Source: Yersinia nurmii (GTDB taxonomy: Bacteria; Pseudomonadota; Gammaproteobacteria; Enterobacterales; Enterobacteriaceae). From it: a stretch of DNA of 64,000 bases. The notes beneath the pieces are model-generated. The model did no database searches. It was not told where the DNA came from and was given only the letters and a program-made list of their open reading frames with translations. Position numbers and translations under genes: made by a program. Shown here in pieces: positions 9,815 through 19,526 of the stretch (positions within the stretch are counted from its first letter, which is position 1; each line of letters opens with the position of its first letter). The stretch spans positions 372,001-436,000 of the forward strand of contig NZ_CPYD01000002.1 in assembly GCF_001112925.1 (NCBI RefSeq), in the 5' to 3' direction.

Positions 9815-11299
9815 ATGGCTCAGACAGATAATAAAATCCCCGTGCAGCATGGCGCGCAGAGATTACGCCGCGAGCTGAAATCGCGGCATTTAGCCATGAT
9901 CGCTATCGGTGGCTCTATTGGTACCGGCCTGTTTGTCGCCTCGGGCGCTACGGTTTCGCAGGCAGGGCCAGGCGGAGCATTGCTCTCGTACGCACTGATC
10001 GGCTTGATGGTGTATTTCCTGATGACCAGCCTGGGCGAATTAGCTGCCTTTATGCCGGTTTCAGGCTCATTTTCCACCTACGGTTCCAAGTATGTAGAAG
10101 AAGGTTTCGGCTTCGCGCTGGGCTGGAACTATTGGTACAACTGGGCGGTCACTATCGCTGTGGACTTGGTCGCGGCGCAACTAGTCATGAACTATTGGTT
10201 CCCGGAAACTCCCGGATGGATCTGGAGCGCACTGTTCCTAGGGCTAATGTTCCTGCTGAACTACATTTCCGTTAAAGGTTTTGGCGAAGCGGAATATTGG
10301 TTCTCACTGATTAAAGTCACTACGGTTATCGTGTTTATCATCATCGGCGTACTGATGATTGTGGGCATCATGAAAGGGGGTGAAAGCGCGGGTTGGCACA
10401 ACTGGACGATTGGTGATGCGCCGTTTGCCGGTGGCTTCTCTGCGATGATTGGTGTGGCGATGATTGTCGGTTTCTCTTTCCAAGGCACCGAATTGATCGG
10501 TATTGCTGCGGGTGAATCGAAAGATCCGGGTAAAAATATCCCGAGAGCCATTCGCAAAGTGTTCTGGCGTATTCTGCTGTTCTATATTCTGGCGATTCTG
10601 ATTATCAGCCTGATTATTCCTTATACTGACCCGAGCCTGTTGCGCAACGACGTCAAAGATATCAGCGTCAGTCCGTTCACCTTGGTATTCCAAAATGCCG
10701 GCCTGCTATCTGCTGCGGCGGTGATGAATGCGGTTATCCTGACGGCGGTATTGTCTGCGGGTAACTCGGGTATGTACGCTTCGACCCGTATGCTGTTCAC
10801 GTTGGCCTCGGAAGGTAAAGCGCCGCGTATCTTCGCCAAGCTGTCCAAAGGCGGCGTGCCGCGTAACGCACTGTATGCCACCACTGTGGTCGCGGGTCTG
10901 TGCTTCCTAAGCTCAATGTTTGGTAACCAAACGGTTTATCTGTGGTTGCTGAATACTTCAGGTATGACCGGCTTTATCGCTTGGTTGGGGATTGCTATCA
11001 GTCATTACCGTTTCCGTCGCGGTTATATGAAGCAGGGGCGTGATCTTAACGATTTGCCATACCAGTCCGGGTTCTTCCCGCTGGGGCCTATTTTCGCCTT
11101 CGTGCTGTGCCTGATCATTACTTTGGGCCAGAACTATCAGGCGTTCCTGCAAGATCGCATCGACTGGTACGGCGTGACCGCAACCTATATCGGCATTCCA
11201 CTGTTCTTGGTTATCTGGTTTGGCTACAAGCTGACGCGTGGAACCAAAGTAGTGCAATACGATGAAATGGAATTCCCGAAATGGAAAGATGAGCATTAA
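9815..11299 (+). CDS. lysP: Lysine-specific permease
   Basis: A 494-residue amino acid/polyamine/organocation (APC) transporter with twelve hydrophobic segments, close to E. coli LysP (489). The helix-1 unwound motif GGSIGTGLFVASG and the TM6 region MIGVAMIVGFSFQGTELIG are intact. It imports lysine by proton symport; E. coli LysP also acts as co-sensor for CadC, although no cad genes are in this window. It is a single gene ending at a strong terminator. Inner membrane. Confidence 0.96.
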   Translation: MAQTDNKIPVQHGAQRLRRELKSRHLAMIAIGGSIGTGLFVASGATVSQAGPGGALLSYALIGLMVYFLMTSLGELAAFMPVSGSFSTYGSKYVEEGFGFALGWNYWYNWAVTIAVDLVAAQLVMNYWFPETPGWIWSALFLGLMFLLNYISVKGFGEAEYWFSLIKVTTVIVFIIIGVLMIVGIMKGGESAGWHNWTIGDAPFAGGFSAMIGVAMIVGFSFQGTELIGIAAGESKDPGKNIPRAIRKVFWRILLFYILAILIISLIIPYTDPSLLRNDVKDISVSPFTLVFQNAGLLSAAAVMNAVILTAVLSAGNSGMYASTRMLFTLASEGKAPRIFAKLSKGGVPRNALYATTVVAGLCFLSSMFGNQTVYLWLLNTSGMTGFIAWLGIAISHYRFRRGYMKQGRDLNDLPYQSGFFPLGPIFAFVLCLIITLGQNYQAFLQDRIDWYGVTATYIGIPLFLVIWFGYKLTRGTKVVQYDEMEFPKWKDEH

Positions 11300-11352
11300 G
11301 GTTAATTGTTTGCTTCGCTGAAAGCGTTCGGCAATATAAATTAATGTAATAG

Positions 11353-11380
11353 AAGGGCGATTATTCAATCGCCCTTTTTT
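11353..11380 (+). terminator. lysP terminator
   Basis: Ten-base-pair stem AAGGGCGATT with AATCGCCCTT, a 4-base loop and a T-tract, 54 bases after the lysP stop. Confidence 0.92.
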
Positions 11381-11550
11381 AATGGGAATAATTCTCACCT
11401 TATTGTTTTTATGGAATCTAAGGCAAAAAAATTCGTGAAGATTGGTCGGATTTGTTTATTTAAACTAACGGAAATGAAACCGGTAGGTTAATTATATTTT
11501 ATAAAAGAGGTATTTACAAAAGATTACATTCAATAACCTTTAGTAATCTT

Positions 11551-11569
11551 ATTGATAAGTATTATCGTT
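11551..11569 (+). promoter_or_regulatory. Probable Fur box
   Basis: ATTGATAAGTATTATCGTT contains TGATAA and TTATCG arranged as an imperfect dyad like the 19-base Fur consensus. It lies about 50 bases before the start of the iron-siderophore binding protein gene, which is where iron repression is expected. The rest of 11381-11616 is AT-rich with nothing else visible. Confidence 0.55.
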
Positions 11570-11616
11570 TGTTTTATTGTTAGCGCCATCTTATAAAGAC
11601 GACCAAGGATATCTGC

Positions 11617-12753
11617 GTGAAATCTGTATCACGGAAAATGGCTAAAGGTATAAGTATCAGTCTTTTGATGGGCAGCACATTAATGGCGGGTTTTAGCGCC
11701 TGGGCTGAAAATATCACTGATATGGCAGGGCGTTCGGTAGAAATACCGGCCAAAGTCGACCGCATTTTATTGGGTGAAGGACGCTTATTCTACGCGGTCT
11801 CTCTGCTGGAAGGCAAAAAGCCCTTCGACCGAATTGTCGGCTGGCAGGGTGATTTCCGTAAACTGGATACCCAAACCTACGCTGTTTATAAAGCCAAATT
11901 CCCGCAGGTTGATAATATTCCGTTGATAGGCAATACCACAGCCGACAGTATCAGCCCGGAAAAAGTCCTGACGTTGAATCCCGATATCGCTATTTTTGGT
12001 TTATCTGGTCACGGTCCGGGTAAAAACAGTGAGTTGGTCAACCAGTTAGAGAAAGCCGGTGTGCCGGTGGTTTTCGTTGATTTCCGCACTTCTCCGCTGA
12101 AAAATACCCTGCCAAGTATGCGTGTGTTGGGTAAAGTGTTGCACCGCGAACAGCAAGCCAATGATTACATCAAATTCTACGAAGATAATGTCCGTAAAGT
12201 GACTGACATTACCAACAAAGTTCCCGCCGATAAAAAACCAAGCGTGTTCATCGAGCTGCGTGCTGGTGCGATGGAAGAGTGCTGTGGCACTGCCGGTAAA
12301 GGTAACATGGGTGACTTTATCGATCAGGCCGGTGGTAATAATATCGCTAAAAACCTGCTGCCGGGAGCGCTGGGTACGGTAAATCTGGAGAAAGTGCTTT
12401 CGGCTAATCCTGATATCTATATTGCCAGTGGCGGTAAAGCGCCGGACAATAATGCACCGGGTGTATCTTTAGGGGCGCAAGTAACCAAAGAGCAGGCTCA
12501 GGCAAGTCTGCAAAAGATTCTGGATCGTAAAGGCATCAATACCCTAAGTGCGGTAAAAGAGGGGCGTAGCTACGGTATTTGGCACAATTTTTACAACTCT
12601 CCTTATAACGTTTTAGCGATTCAGAGCTTTGCTAAATGGTTCTATCCGGAACAATTTGCTGACCTCGATCCAAATAAAACCATGGATAGCCTGTATTCTC
12701 AGTTCCTGGCCATTGAGCCAACCGGGACATATTGGGTTGATTCAAAGAAATAG
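11617..12753 (+). CDS. yiuA: Iron-siderophore periplasmic binding protein
   Basis: GTG start with AAGGA eight bases upstream; 378 residues. The first 30 residues form a signal peptide ending SAWA before ENITDMAGR, the usual opening of class III (helical-backbone) metal or siderophore receptors. It should bind a ferric siderophore in the periplasm and deliver it to the permease encoded next. A Cys-Cys pair lies in MEECCGTAG. The order binding protein-permease-ATPase-TonB receptor matches Yersinia yiuABC-yiuR as I remember it; the symbol is tentative. The siderophore is unknown and no synthesis genes are in the window. Confidence 0.85.
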   Translation: MKSVSRKMAKGISISLLMGSTLMAGFSAWAENITDMAGRSVEIPAKVDRILLGEGRLFYAVSLLEGKKPFDRIVGWQGDFRKLDTQTYAVYKAKFPQVDNIPLIGNTTADSISPEKVLTLNPDIAIFGLSGHGPGKNSELVNQLEKAGVPVVFVDFRTSPLKNTLPSMRVLGKVLHREQQANDYIKFYEDNVRKVTDITNKVPADKKPSVFIELRAGAMEECCGTAGKGNMGDFIDQAGGNNIAKNLLPGALGTVNLEKVLSANPDIYIASGGKAPDNNAPGVSLGAQVTKEQAQASLQKILDRKGINTLSAVKEGRSYGIWHNFYNSPYNVLAIQSFAKWFYPEQFADLDPNKTMDSLYSQFLAIEPTGTYWVDSKK

Positions 12754-12775
12754 TCTGTAACAGGTAACTGAAACA

Positions 12776-13858
12776 ATGAGTGTAACTGCGGAACCCGTAC
12801 CAAAAGTGAAAAGTCAGACTGATACCGGCGTCATGGGGCGCTATCAAAACATAGTGCGCCATCGGTTGTTAATTTTGGCGGTATTGGCTGTGGCCATTCT
12901 CGGCTGCCTGCTGTTGGATTTCACTATGGGACCTTCCGGGTTATCGCTCTCCTCCCTGTGGCAGACGCTGGTTGATCCTGCCAGCGCCGATGCGGGCACT
13001 CGAGTTATCGTGTGGGATATTCGTTTGCCTTATGCATTGATGGCGGTAGTGATCGGGCTTTCCCTCGGTCTGGCTGGTGCTGAAATGCAAACCATCCTGA
13101 ATAACCCGCTAGCGAGTCCCTTTACTCTTGGGGTTTCCTCGGCGGCGGCTTTCGGTGCTGCGCTGGCGATAGTCTCCGGTATTGGCATTCCGGGGGTTCC
13201 GGACCAGTGGTTTATCTCGGTTAACGCCTTTATCTTTGCGTTGTTCGCGGCGTTGATGCTGGACGGTATTACGCGCTGGACGCGGGTGGCGACCTCCGGC
13301 GTGGTGTTATTTGGTATTGCGTTGGTATTCACCTTTAACGCATTGGTATCCATGATGCAGTTCATCGCCAGCGAAGATACGCTTCAAGGGCTGGTATTCT
13401 GGACCATGGGCAGTCTGGCGCGAGCCTCTTGGACCAAACTGGGCATTATGCTCGGCATTTTTGCTCTAATGTTGCCTCTTTCCATGATGAGTTCATGGAA
13501 ATTGACCGCGCTACGTTTGGGCGAAGATCGCGCCATTAGCTTTGGTATTGATGTGCGTCGCCTCCGTTTAGGTACTTTGTTGCGCATCAGTATGTTATCC
13601 GCTCTGGCGGTGGCATTCGTCGGCCCGATTGGCTTTATCGGTCTGGTTGCACCACACATTGCCCGTATGATTTTCGGTGAAGATCACCGCTTTTATCTGC
13701 CAGCCAGCGCCCTAATTGGCGCATTGGTATTGTCTATGGCTTCCGTCGCGTCGAAAAACTTGATTCCGGGCGTTATTATTCCCGTGGGCATCGTTACATC
13801 GCTGGTGGGCGTGCCGTTCTTCCTGAGTATTATTCTGCGCCATCGGGGGAATGTATGA
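12776..13858 (+). CDS. yiuB: FecCD-family siderophore permease
   Basis: A 360-residue inner-membrane protein with about ten hydrophobic segments after a 30-residue cytoplasmic start. It carries the family hallmark GPIGFIGLVAPHIARM near residue 280, the loop that contacts the ATPase, and NNPLASPFTLG near the N-terminus. It probably works as a homodimer carrying the ferric siderophore across the inner membrane. It starts 22 bases after yiuA and overlaps the ATPase gene by four bases (ATGA). The symbol rests on gene order and remembered similarity. Confidence 0.88.
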   Translation: MSVTAEPVPKVKSQTDTGVMGRYQNIVRHRLLILAVLAVAILGCLLLDFTMGPSGLSLSSLWQTLVDPASADAGTRVIVWDIRLPYALMAVVIGLSLGLAGAEMQTILNNPLASPFTLGVSSAAAFGAALAIVSGIGIPGVPDQWFISVNAFIFALFAALMLDGITRWTRVATSGVVLFGIALVFTFNALVSMMQFIASEDTLQGLVFWTMGSLARASWTKLGIMLGIFALMLPLSMMSSWKLTALRLGEDRAISFGIDVRRLRLGTLLRISMLSALAVAFVGPIGFIGLVAPHIARMIFGEDHRFYLPASALIGALVLSMASVASKNLIPGVIIPVGIVTSLVGVPFFLSIILRHRGNV

Positions 13859-14643
13859 ATTCAGGTTTACGTATTGAGCATTTTAATGCTGGCTATCCAA
13901 AGCGTCCGGTTATTCAGAATCTGAGCGTACCTTTGCTGCCGCGTGGCAAGATCACTGTGCTGCTGGGGCCTAACGGCAGCGGGAAGTCCACGTTATTGCG
14001 TTCTTTAGCCGGTTTGAACCGCGCGGAAGGGCAGCTATGGCTGGATGGTAAAGATTTGATGCAAATGCCTTTTGCGCAACGAGCCGAACAAGTGGTGTAC
14101 TTGCCGCAGTCGTTACCGGCTGGTGTGCATTTGCACGTATTGGAATCGATCATTGTAGCGCAGCGGGCGTCCGGTGGTCGGAGTAATGCGAGCAGCGAAG
14201 CGGAAGTCATGGCGTTGCTGGAGCAACTGGGTATTTCCCATTTGGCATTGAGTTATCTGGATCAACTTTCCGGCGGTCAGAAGCAGTTAGTTGGTTTGGC
14301 GCAGTCATTGATTCGCCAGCCATCGCTGTTATTGCTGGATGAACCGCTGAGCGCCTTAGATCTTAACTACCAATTCCACGTGATGGATCTGGTGCGGCAG
14401 GAAACCCAAAAGCGCAACATTATTACCGTTGTGGTGGTTCACGATATCAATATTGCTTTGCGTCACGGTGACCACGTTTTGATGTTGCAAAACGGTAATC
14501 TGATTGCCGATGGCGTACCGGAAGAAGTGATTACGCCAGCTAGCTTGGCGAAGGTGTATGGCGTTAAAGGGCGAATTGAACGCTGTTCCCAAGGCACACC
14601 TCAAGTATTAATTGATGGATTAGTCACAGAACCGACAATTTAA
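13855..14643 (+). CDS. yiuC: Siderophore ABC transporter ATPase
   Basis: A 262-residue FecE/FhuC-type ATPase. Walker A GPNGSGKST (about 40-48), signature LSGGQKQL, Walker B LLLLDEPLSALD and switch His (VVVHDI) are all present. It powers the permease encoded just upstream, with which it overlaps by ATGA. An inverted repeat lies between it and the receptor gene. Confidence 0.9.
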   Translation: MNSGLRIEHFNAGYPKRPVIQNLSVPLLPRGKITVLLGPNGSGKSTLLRSLAGLNRAEGQLWLDGKDLMQMPFAQRAEQVVYLPQSLPAGVHLHVLESIIVAQRASGGRSNASSEAEVMALLEQLGISHLALSYLDQLSGGQKQLVGLAQSLIRQPSLLLLDEPLSALDLNYQFHVMDLVRQETQKRNIITVVVVHDINIALRHGDHVLMLQNGNLIADGVPEEVITPASLAKVYGVKGRIERCSQGTPQVLIDGLVTEPTI

Positions 14644-14653
14644 TTCTATATTC

Positions 14654-14692
14654 CACCGCCTTATTAATTTATTCCACATAAATAAGGCGGTG
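14654..14692. repeat. Inverted repeat between importer and receptor genes
   Basis: CACCGCCTTATT (14654-14665) and its exact reverse complement (14681-14692) with a 15-base spacer. There is no T-tract on either side, so it is not a standard terminator. It may act as a transcript-stabilising or attenuating hairpin between yiuC and the receptor gene. Confidence 0.6.
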
Positions 14693-14833
14693 ATATGAAG
14701 CCGTGCCCCGTAGTTATTATAAAAATAAAGTTTAAGCAGAAATGCCGGAAGCAATATTTCTGTTTTAGTGAGCAATGACTCTAAATATATAAAAATAATA
14801 TTTAAGCATTTCAATACCTCATGGAGAATGGTA

Positions 14834-16831
14834 ATGGCAGTCTTTAGCAAAACGAAAACAGCGGTATTTATTACTGCTGCGATATTATCTGCCCAATCGC
14901 AGGCAGATAATAAAAATACCACACCAGCAGATACTATGGTTGTTACCGCGACCGGTTTCCAGCAACGTATTCAGGATTCAGCCGCGTCTATCTCTGTTGT
15001 CACGCGTCAACAGATTGAGAATAAAGCCTATCGTGATGTGACCGATGCGTTGAAAGACGTTCCTGGCGTAGTTGTCACCGGCGGCGGCAGTAAAAGCGAT
15101 ATCAGCATTCGTGGTATGGCGGCGAAATATACCCTGATTCTGGTGAACGGCAAACGGGTGGATACTCGAAGTACGCGCCCGAACAGCGATGGATCTGGTA
15201 TTGAGCAAGGCTGGTTACCGCCGCTGGCTGCCATTGAGCGTATTGAGGTAGTGCGCGGGCCGATGTCTTCTCTGTATGGCTCCGATGCCATGGGTGGGGT
15301 TATCAACATCATCACCCGTAAAGTAGGCAAAGAGTGGTCCGGCTCCCTGCGTGCTGATGCCACCTTGCAGGAAGATTCTAAATCCGGCGATATGTTCCAG
15401 ACTAACGCTTATGCCTCTGGTCCGTTAATCGACGGTTTATTAGGATTAAAAGTCAGTGGTCTGCTTTCACATCGCAGCGAAGATAAAATCATTAATGGTT
15501 ATAATGAACAGAGAATGCGTAACGGTGCTGCGACATTTAGTTTAACACCGGATGATAAAAACGAATTTGATTTTGAACTGGGTCATTATGTTCAAGATAG
15601 AAATGTGACACCGGGTTATTCCGTCAAGAAGACAGATAAAAATAGCGACGTTCAATATGACCGAAATAACTATTCTATTACACATAATGGTTATTATGAT
15701 TTCGGTAATTCAACCAGCTATATTCAACGTGATGAAACGCGTAATCCATCGCGGAAAATGAAAAGCGTCGATAATATTTTTAATACCCAAACTTCTTTCC
15801 TGTTAGATAATCACACATTAATTCTGGGCGGCCAATATCGCTTTGAAGAGTTGTATGATGACAATAATCAGCTCAGCACGGCTAAAGATCTCAAGAAATT
15901 AACCCGCTGGAGTTGGGCGCTGTTTGTCGAAGACGAATGGCAGATGACCAACGATTTCGCTCTGACCGGCGGTATTCGTATGGATCAGGATCAGAACTAC
16001 GGGACTCACTGGACGCCGCGCTTGTACGGTGTATGGCATCTGGCTGAAGAATGGACGCTGAAAGGCGGCGTTTCTGCTGGCTATCGTTCACCTGATTTAC
16101 GTCAGGCAACGGATAATTGGGGACAATTAACTGGCGGTGGTAATGGTGCTCCGGCAATAATCATGGGGAATTCCAGCTTAAAACCTGAAAAAAGCGTTAG
16201 TGAAGAGATTGGCGTCCTTTGGGATAACCAAGATGATCTCAATGCCGGTATTACCGTCTTTAATACCAATTTCCGCGATAAAATAACGGAAATTAGACAG
16301 TGTACTGATGTTGATGCAAGTGGCAAACCGAGTGGTGCTGCTTCTGGCCAGTGTATGGTAAATGGTGAAAGCTTCCAGTATATCAATGAGCGCATTAACG
16401 TTGATGAAGCAACCATGCGCGGCGTTGAGGCGACATTCAACTGGGATATCAACAAGGATTGGACTTTAGGTTCTAGCTATACATTTACTCAGTCTAAGCA
16501 AAAAAGCGGCAAATTCTCTGGCCAACCGTTAAACCAAATGCCTAAGCATATGTTAAACGCTACGCTGGACTGGAAAACGACTGAAGACTTAGCGACCTGG
16601 ATTCGGGCTAATTATCGTAGTAAAACCTCTGAATATCTGGATCGTACCAACCTGAAGGGCAGTACGCCGTCTTATACCTTTGTAGATCTAGGTGCTAACT
16701 ATAAGCTCACTAAAGAACTCCGTTTAATGGGCGGTGTATACAACGTATTGGATAAGCGCGTTGATACCACGGTCAGCGACAAAGTGCTGGACGGCCGTCG
16801 TTATATGGTTGGTTTTAATTACGATTTTTGA
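14834..16831 (+). CDS. yiuR: TonB-dependent siderophore receptor (CirA/Yiu type)
   Basis: The start at 14834 is favoured because GGAGA lies 7 bases upstream; the longer frame from 14768 has no ribosome site. It gives 665 residues: a signal peptide ending near AQSQA, a TonB box region (DTMVVTATG), the plug domain (ISIRGMAAKYTLILVNGKRV to GVINIITRKVG) and a 22-strand barrel ending in Phe (GFNYDF) for outer-membrane assembly. It is closest in style to CirA/catecholate receptors. It probably takes up the ferric siderophore handled by the upstream ABC genes. A terminator follows. Confidence 0.9.
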   Translation: MAVFSKTKTAVFITAAILSAQSQADNKNTTPADTMVVTATGFQQRIQDSAASISVVTRQQIENKAYRDVTDALKDVPGVVVTGGGSKSDISIRGMAAKYTLILVNGKRVDTRSTRPNSDGSGIEQGWLPPLAAIERIEVVRGPMSSLYGSDAMGGVINIITRKVGKEWSGSLRADATLQEDSKSGDMFQTNAYASGPLIDGLLGLKVSGLLSHRSEDKIINGYNEQRMRNGAATFSLTPDDKNEFDFELGHYVQDRNVTPGYSVKKTDKNSDVQYDRNNYSITHNGYYDFGNSTSYIQRDETRNPSRKMKSVDNIFNTQTSFLLDNHTLILGGQYRFEELYDDNNQLSTAKDLKKLTRWSWALFVEDEWQMTNDFALTGGIRMDQDQNYGTHWTPRLYGVWHLAEEWTLKGGVSAGYRSPDLRQATDNWGQLTGGGNGAPAIIMGNSSLKPEKSVSEEIGVLWDNQDDLNAGITVFNTNFRDKITEIRQCTDVDASGKPSGAASGQCMVNGESFQYINERINVDEATMRGVEATFNWDINKDWTLGSSYTFTQSKQKSGKFSGQPLNQMPKHMLNATLDWKTTEDLATWIRANYRSKTSEYLDRTNLKGSTPSYTFVDLGANYKLTKELRLMGGVYNVLDKRVDTTVSDKVLDGRRYMVGFNYDF

Positions 16832-16857
16832 TTTTTTCTTAATTAAAGCGATTGATG

Positions 16858-16882
16858 AAGCCACTGAAAAGTGGCTTTTTTT
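16858..16882 (+). terminator. Receptor gene terminator
   Basis: Eight-base-pair stem AAGCCACT with AGTGGCTT, GAAA tetraloop, then a run of T, 26 bases after the stop. A second, looser repeat (TTGCCGTG at 16891 with CACGGCAA at 16943) follows. Confidence 0.9.
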
Positions 16883-17010
16883 ATTCAATCTTGCCGTGGG
16901 GCATGGGTTCCCTCACTCATCGTTTCGGCTAACGGAAGCCTTCACGGCAAGTGAGGAGGCCGTGAACTGCAGGACTTTCAAAATATGTCCTGCCTGCATT
17001 ATCGAAATCA

Positions 17011-18006
17011 TCACCGCTTTTGTATATACGTTAACGCCAACGCTAGCGCCAAAACCAACCCTTTAATAATATCCATTGCATAATAAGGCACTGAAAGCAT
17101 TACCAAACCATTTTGCAGCACGCCGAGAATCACCGCGCCAATCAGGGTGCCAAAAGCGTTTGGTTTGCCTGAGCCTGCCAGTGAAAAACCGATATAGGCT
17201 GCTGCCACCGCGTCCATCAGGTAACCGCTACCGGCGTTAACCTGCGAAGAGCCAATGCGGGAAGCGAGTAAAATGCCGCCCAACGCTGCCAGCTGTGAGG
17301 AAAGCACATAGGCCAAAACTCGGTAACGAACCGTGCGAATACCGGACAGCCGCGCCGCTTCAGGATTGCCGCCAATGGCATACATACGACGACCATGCTT
17401 GGTTAGTGATAGATAAAGCTGCACCACTAACGTCACGGTTAGCATGATAATCACGATGACAGGGACTTGCCCCAACGCCGAAAACATCTCCGGAATCAGC
17501 CCTTCGGCCATATCACCACTTGGCAACAGCATATTCTGAGTGATAGAACCGCCGTAGCTGTAGGTCATTGCTACGCCTTGAATGACAAATAAGCTGGCTA
17601 GCGTCGCCAACATGTCGGGGATCTTCAATACCACAATCAGGAAAGCGTTAAACAGCCCGACCAAACTGCACACCAGCAAAGTCACAATGATCGCGCCGGT
17701 TGTACCGAAGCCGTACCAGACAAACAGTGACACCACTACTGCGTTGGCCAGTGAAGCGGTAGAACCCACGGAAAGATCGAAACCGCCGATAGATAGTGAT
17801 ATCGATACCCCAATGGCGATCACCGTGACAATAGCGATAGATCGTAAAATATTGATGATGTTGTTCGGATCAAGGAAGTGATCCGAAGCCAGACCAAACA
17901 GAGCGATCAACGCAACAACGGTAAGTAACATCCCCCATTTATACAGAAAATCGAATAGCTGATGACGCCAGGGCTGCACAGTAGGCAGGGGCAGATCTTT
18001 ACTCAC
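17011..18006 (-). CDS. Ribose-class (CUT2) sugar ABC permease
   Basis: A 331-residue RbsC-like inner-membrane protein with eight or more hydrophobic segments. Typical family stretches are ISLSIGGFDLSVGS, FVIQGVAMTYSYGG, YAIGGNPEAARLSGI and GTLIGAVILGVLQNGLVML. It would form a dimeric channel with the ATPase encoded just upstream, overlapping it by four bases. The substrate is unknown: the periplasmic binding protein that would define it is absent from both ends of the pair. It ends 180 bases short of the receptor terminator; no clear terminator of its own is seen. Confidence 0.85.
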   Translation of the reverse strand: MSKDLPLPTVQPWRHQLFDFLYKWGMLLTVVALIALFGLASDHFLDPNNIINILRSIAIVTVIAIGVSISLSIGGFDLSVGSTASLANAVVVSLFVWYGFGTTGAIIVTLLVCSLVGLFNAFLIVVLKIPDMLATLASLFVIQGVAMTYSYGGSITQNMLLPSGDMAEGLIPEMFSALGQVPVIVIIMLTVTLVVQLYLSLTKHGRRMYAIGGNPEAARLSGIRTVRYRVLAYVLSSQLAALGGILLASRIGSSQVNAGSGYLMDAVAAAYIGFSLAGSGKPNAFGTLIGAVILGVLQNGLVMLSVPYYAMDIIKGLVLALALALTYIQKR

Positions 18007-19514
18007 GCGGGTGTTCCTCCGGTTGAAAATAGTAATAGCGTTTCTTCGTCAATTTCTGCAGCGTTCAGCTCGGCTACGATACGGCCATCCCACAGTACAC
18101 AAACTCGGTCACATAGGCCTACCAGTTCGGAGAATTCACCCGAGGCATAGATAATGCCTTTGCCCTGACGTGCCAAATCGTCGATCAGACGGAATAGATC
18201 CTGTTTAGCTTTGATATCAACGCCTTTGGTCGGTTCATCAAAAATCAGTACCTGTGCATCTCCCCGCAGCCATTTACCGATCGCCACTTTTTGTTGATTA
18301 CCTCCGGATAGCCGAGCCAATTTTTGCTGCGGCGCGGAGGTACGTACACCTAAGCGCTGAATCAGTGTTTTAGCCCAGGCTAATTCCTGTCGGCGGCTGA
18401 AAATGCTCCAGCGGGAGAAACTGTCGTCGGCGCATACGCTTAGATTCATAGGAATGCCTTCGTGGATGAAAATGCCTTCTTTGCGCCGTTCTTCCGGCAC
18501 CATCGCCAATCCTTGCGTCACCGAACGATACGGGGAATGCGGTTGCCAGTGCTGGCCGCGTAATTCCCCCTGTTCAACCGTACAGGGCATCGCGCCAAAC
18601 AGCGCTTTGCACAACTCGGTTTTTCCCGCGCCCGCCAAACCGGCAATGCCTAAAATTTCCCCTTGATTGAGCCGGAGGCTGATATCGCGCAGTTTATGTG
18701 GATCATGCAATCCATTGACGCTCAGTAGCGTTTTATTGCTAAAGGGCGGGCGTCGGGGAGGGAATATATCGTCTAGTTGATGGCCCAGCATTTTCTCGAC
18801 GATCTGCTCGCTACTCAGGCCGACCATAGCGTCGTGGCTGATAAATCGCCCGTCTCGCAACACGGTAATCTGATCGCAAATCTCGCGTAATTCATGGATG
18901 CGATGAGAAATGAATACAATAGCAATACCTTCCGATTGCAGGCGGCGTACCACGGTAAACAGACGGCGGCTTTCTTCCTGATCCAGCGGAGCCGTTGGCT
19001 CATCCAGAATCAAAAAACGACATTGATGGGAAAGGGCGCGCGCTAGTAGCACCTGCTGTTTTTCTGCCAGCGTGCAGGATTCCAGGCGCTGGCGAACGTT
19101 CAGCGGTAAACCCAATTGTTCGAGCAACTGTTCAGCCTGATGATAAAGCCGCGGCCAGTTAAACAGGTGGCCCGATTCTGCCAGCTGATCCAGCATAATA
19201 TTCTCTGCTACCGACAAACTGGGCACCAAAGCAACATCAACCTCTTGTTGTACTACATGAATTCCGAGCTGTTTAGCCTGAAGCGGCGAATGAATATCTA
19301 CCCGCTGTCCGTCGATAAAAATTTCACCGCTGTAGTGACCGTGCGCACCCGAAAGGATCGCCATGAGCGTTGATTTTCCCGCTCCATTGGCTCCTACCAG
19401 TGCATGGGTCGATCCGCCTTCCAGTGTGAAATCGACCTGCTGTAAGGCATGAAAACCGGAAAACGAGATTGAAATATTGCGCATTTCCAGGCGAGAGGGG
19501 GAGAGGGTAGACAT
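18003..19514 (-). CDS. Ribose-class (CUT2) sugar ABC ATPase, two NBDs
   Basis: The ATG at 19514 (MSTLSPSRLEM) is chosen; a TTG at 19526 is possible, and no strong ribosome site marks either. The 503 residues hold two nucleotide-binding domains, the layout of RbsA/MglA. The first has GANGAGKST and LILDEPTAPLD, with a weak signature (TLAEKQQVLL). The second has a degenerate Walker A (GLAGAGKTE) but an intact LSGGNQQKV and LIFDEPTKGVD, as is normal for this family. It pairs with the downstream permease. It is divergent from hcxA across 324 bases, so the two units may share regulation. Confidence 0.85.
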   Translation of the reverse strand: MSTLSPSRLEMRNISISFSGFHALQQVDFTLEGGSTHALVGANGAGKSTLMAILSGAHGHYSGEIFIDGQRVDIHSPLQAKQLGIHVVQQEVDVALVPSLSVAENIMLDQLAESGHLFNWPRLYHQAEQLLEQLGLPLNVRQRLESCTLAEKQQVLLARALSHQCRFLILDEPTAPLDQEESRRLFTVVRRLQSEGIAIVFISHRIHELREICDQITVLRDGRFISHDAMVGLSSEQIVEKMLGHQLDDIFPPRRPPFSNKTLLSVNGLHDPHKLRDISLRLNQGEILGIAGLAGAGKTELCKALFGAMPCTVEQGELRGQHWQPHSPYRSVTQGLAMVPEERRKEGIFIHEGIPMNLSVCADDSFSRWSIFSRRQELAWAKTLIQRLGVRTSAPQQKLARLSGGNQQKVAIGKWLRGDAQVLIFDEPTKGVDIKAKQDLFRLIDDLARQGKGIIYASGEFSELVGLCDRVCVLWDGRIVAELNAAEIDEETLLLFSTGGTPA

Positions 19515-19526
19515 AATTTTCTGCAA

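Noticed and set aside
14768..14833. N-terminal extension of the TonB receptor from 14768
   Set aside because: There is no ribosome site, and the added 22 residues would put a basic, polar stretch before the signal peptide; the ATG at 14834 with GGAGA is better.
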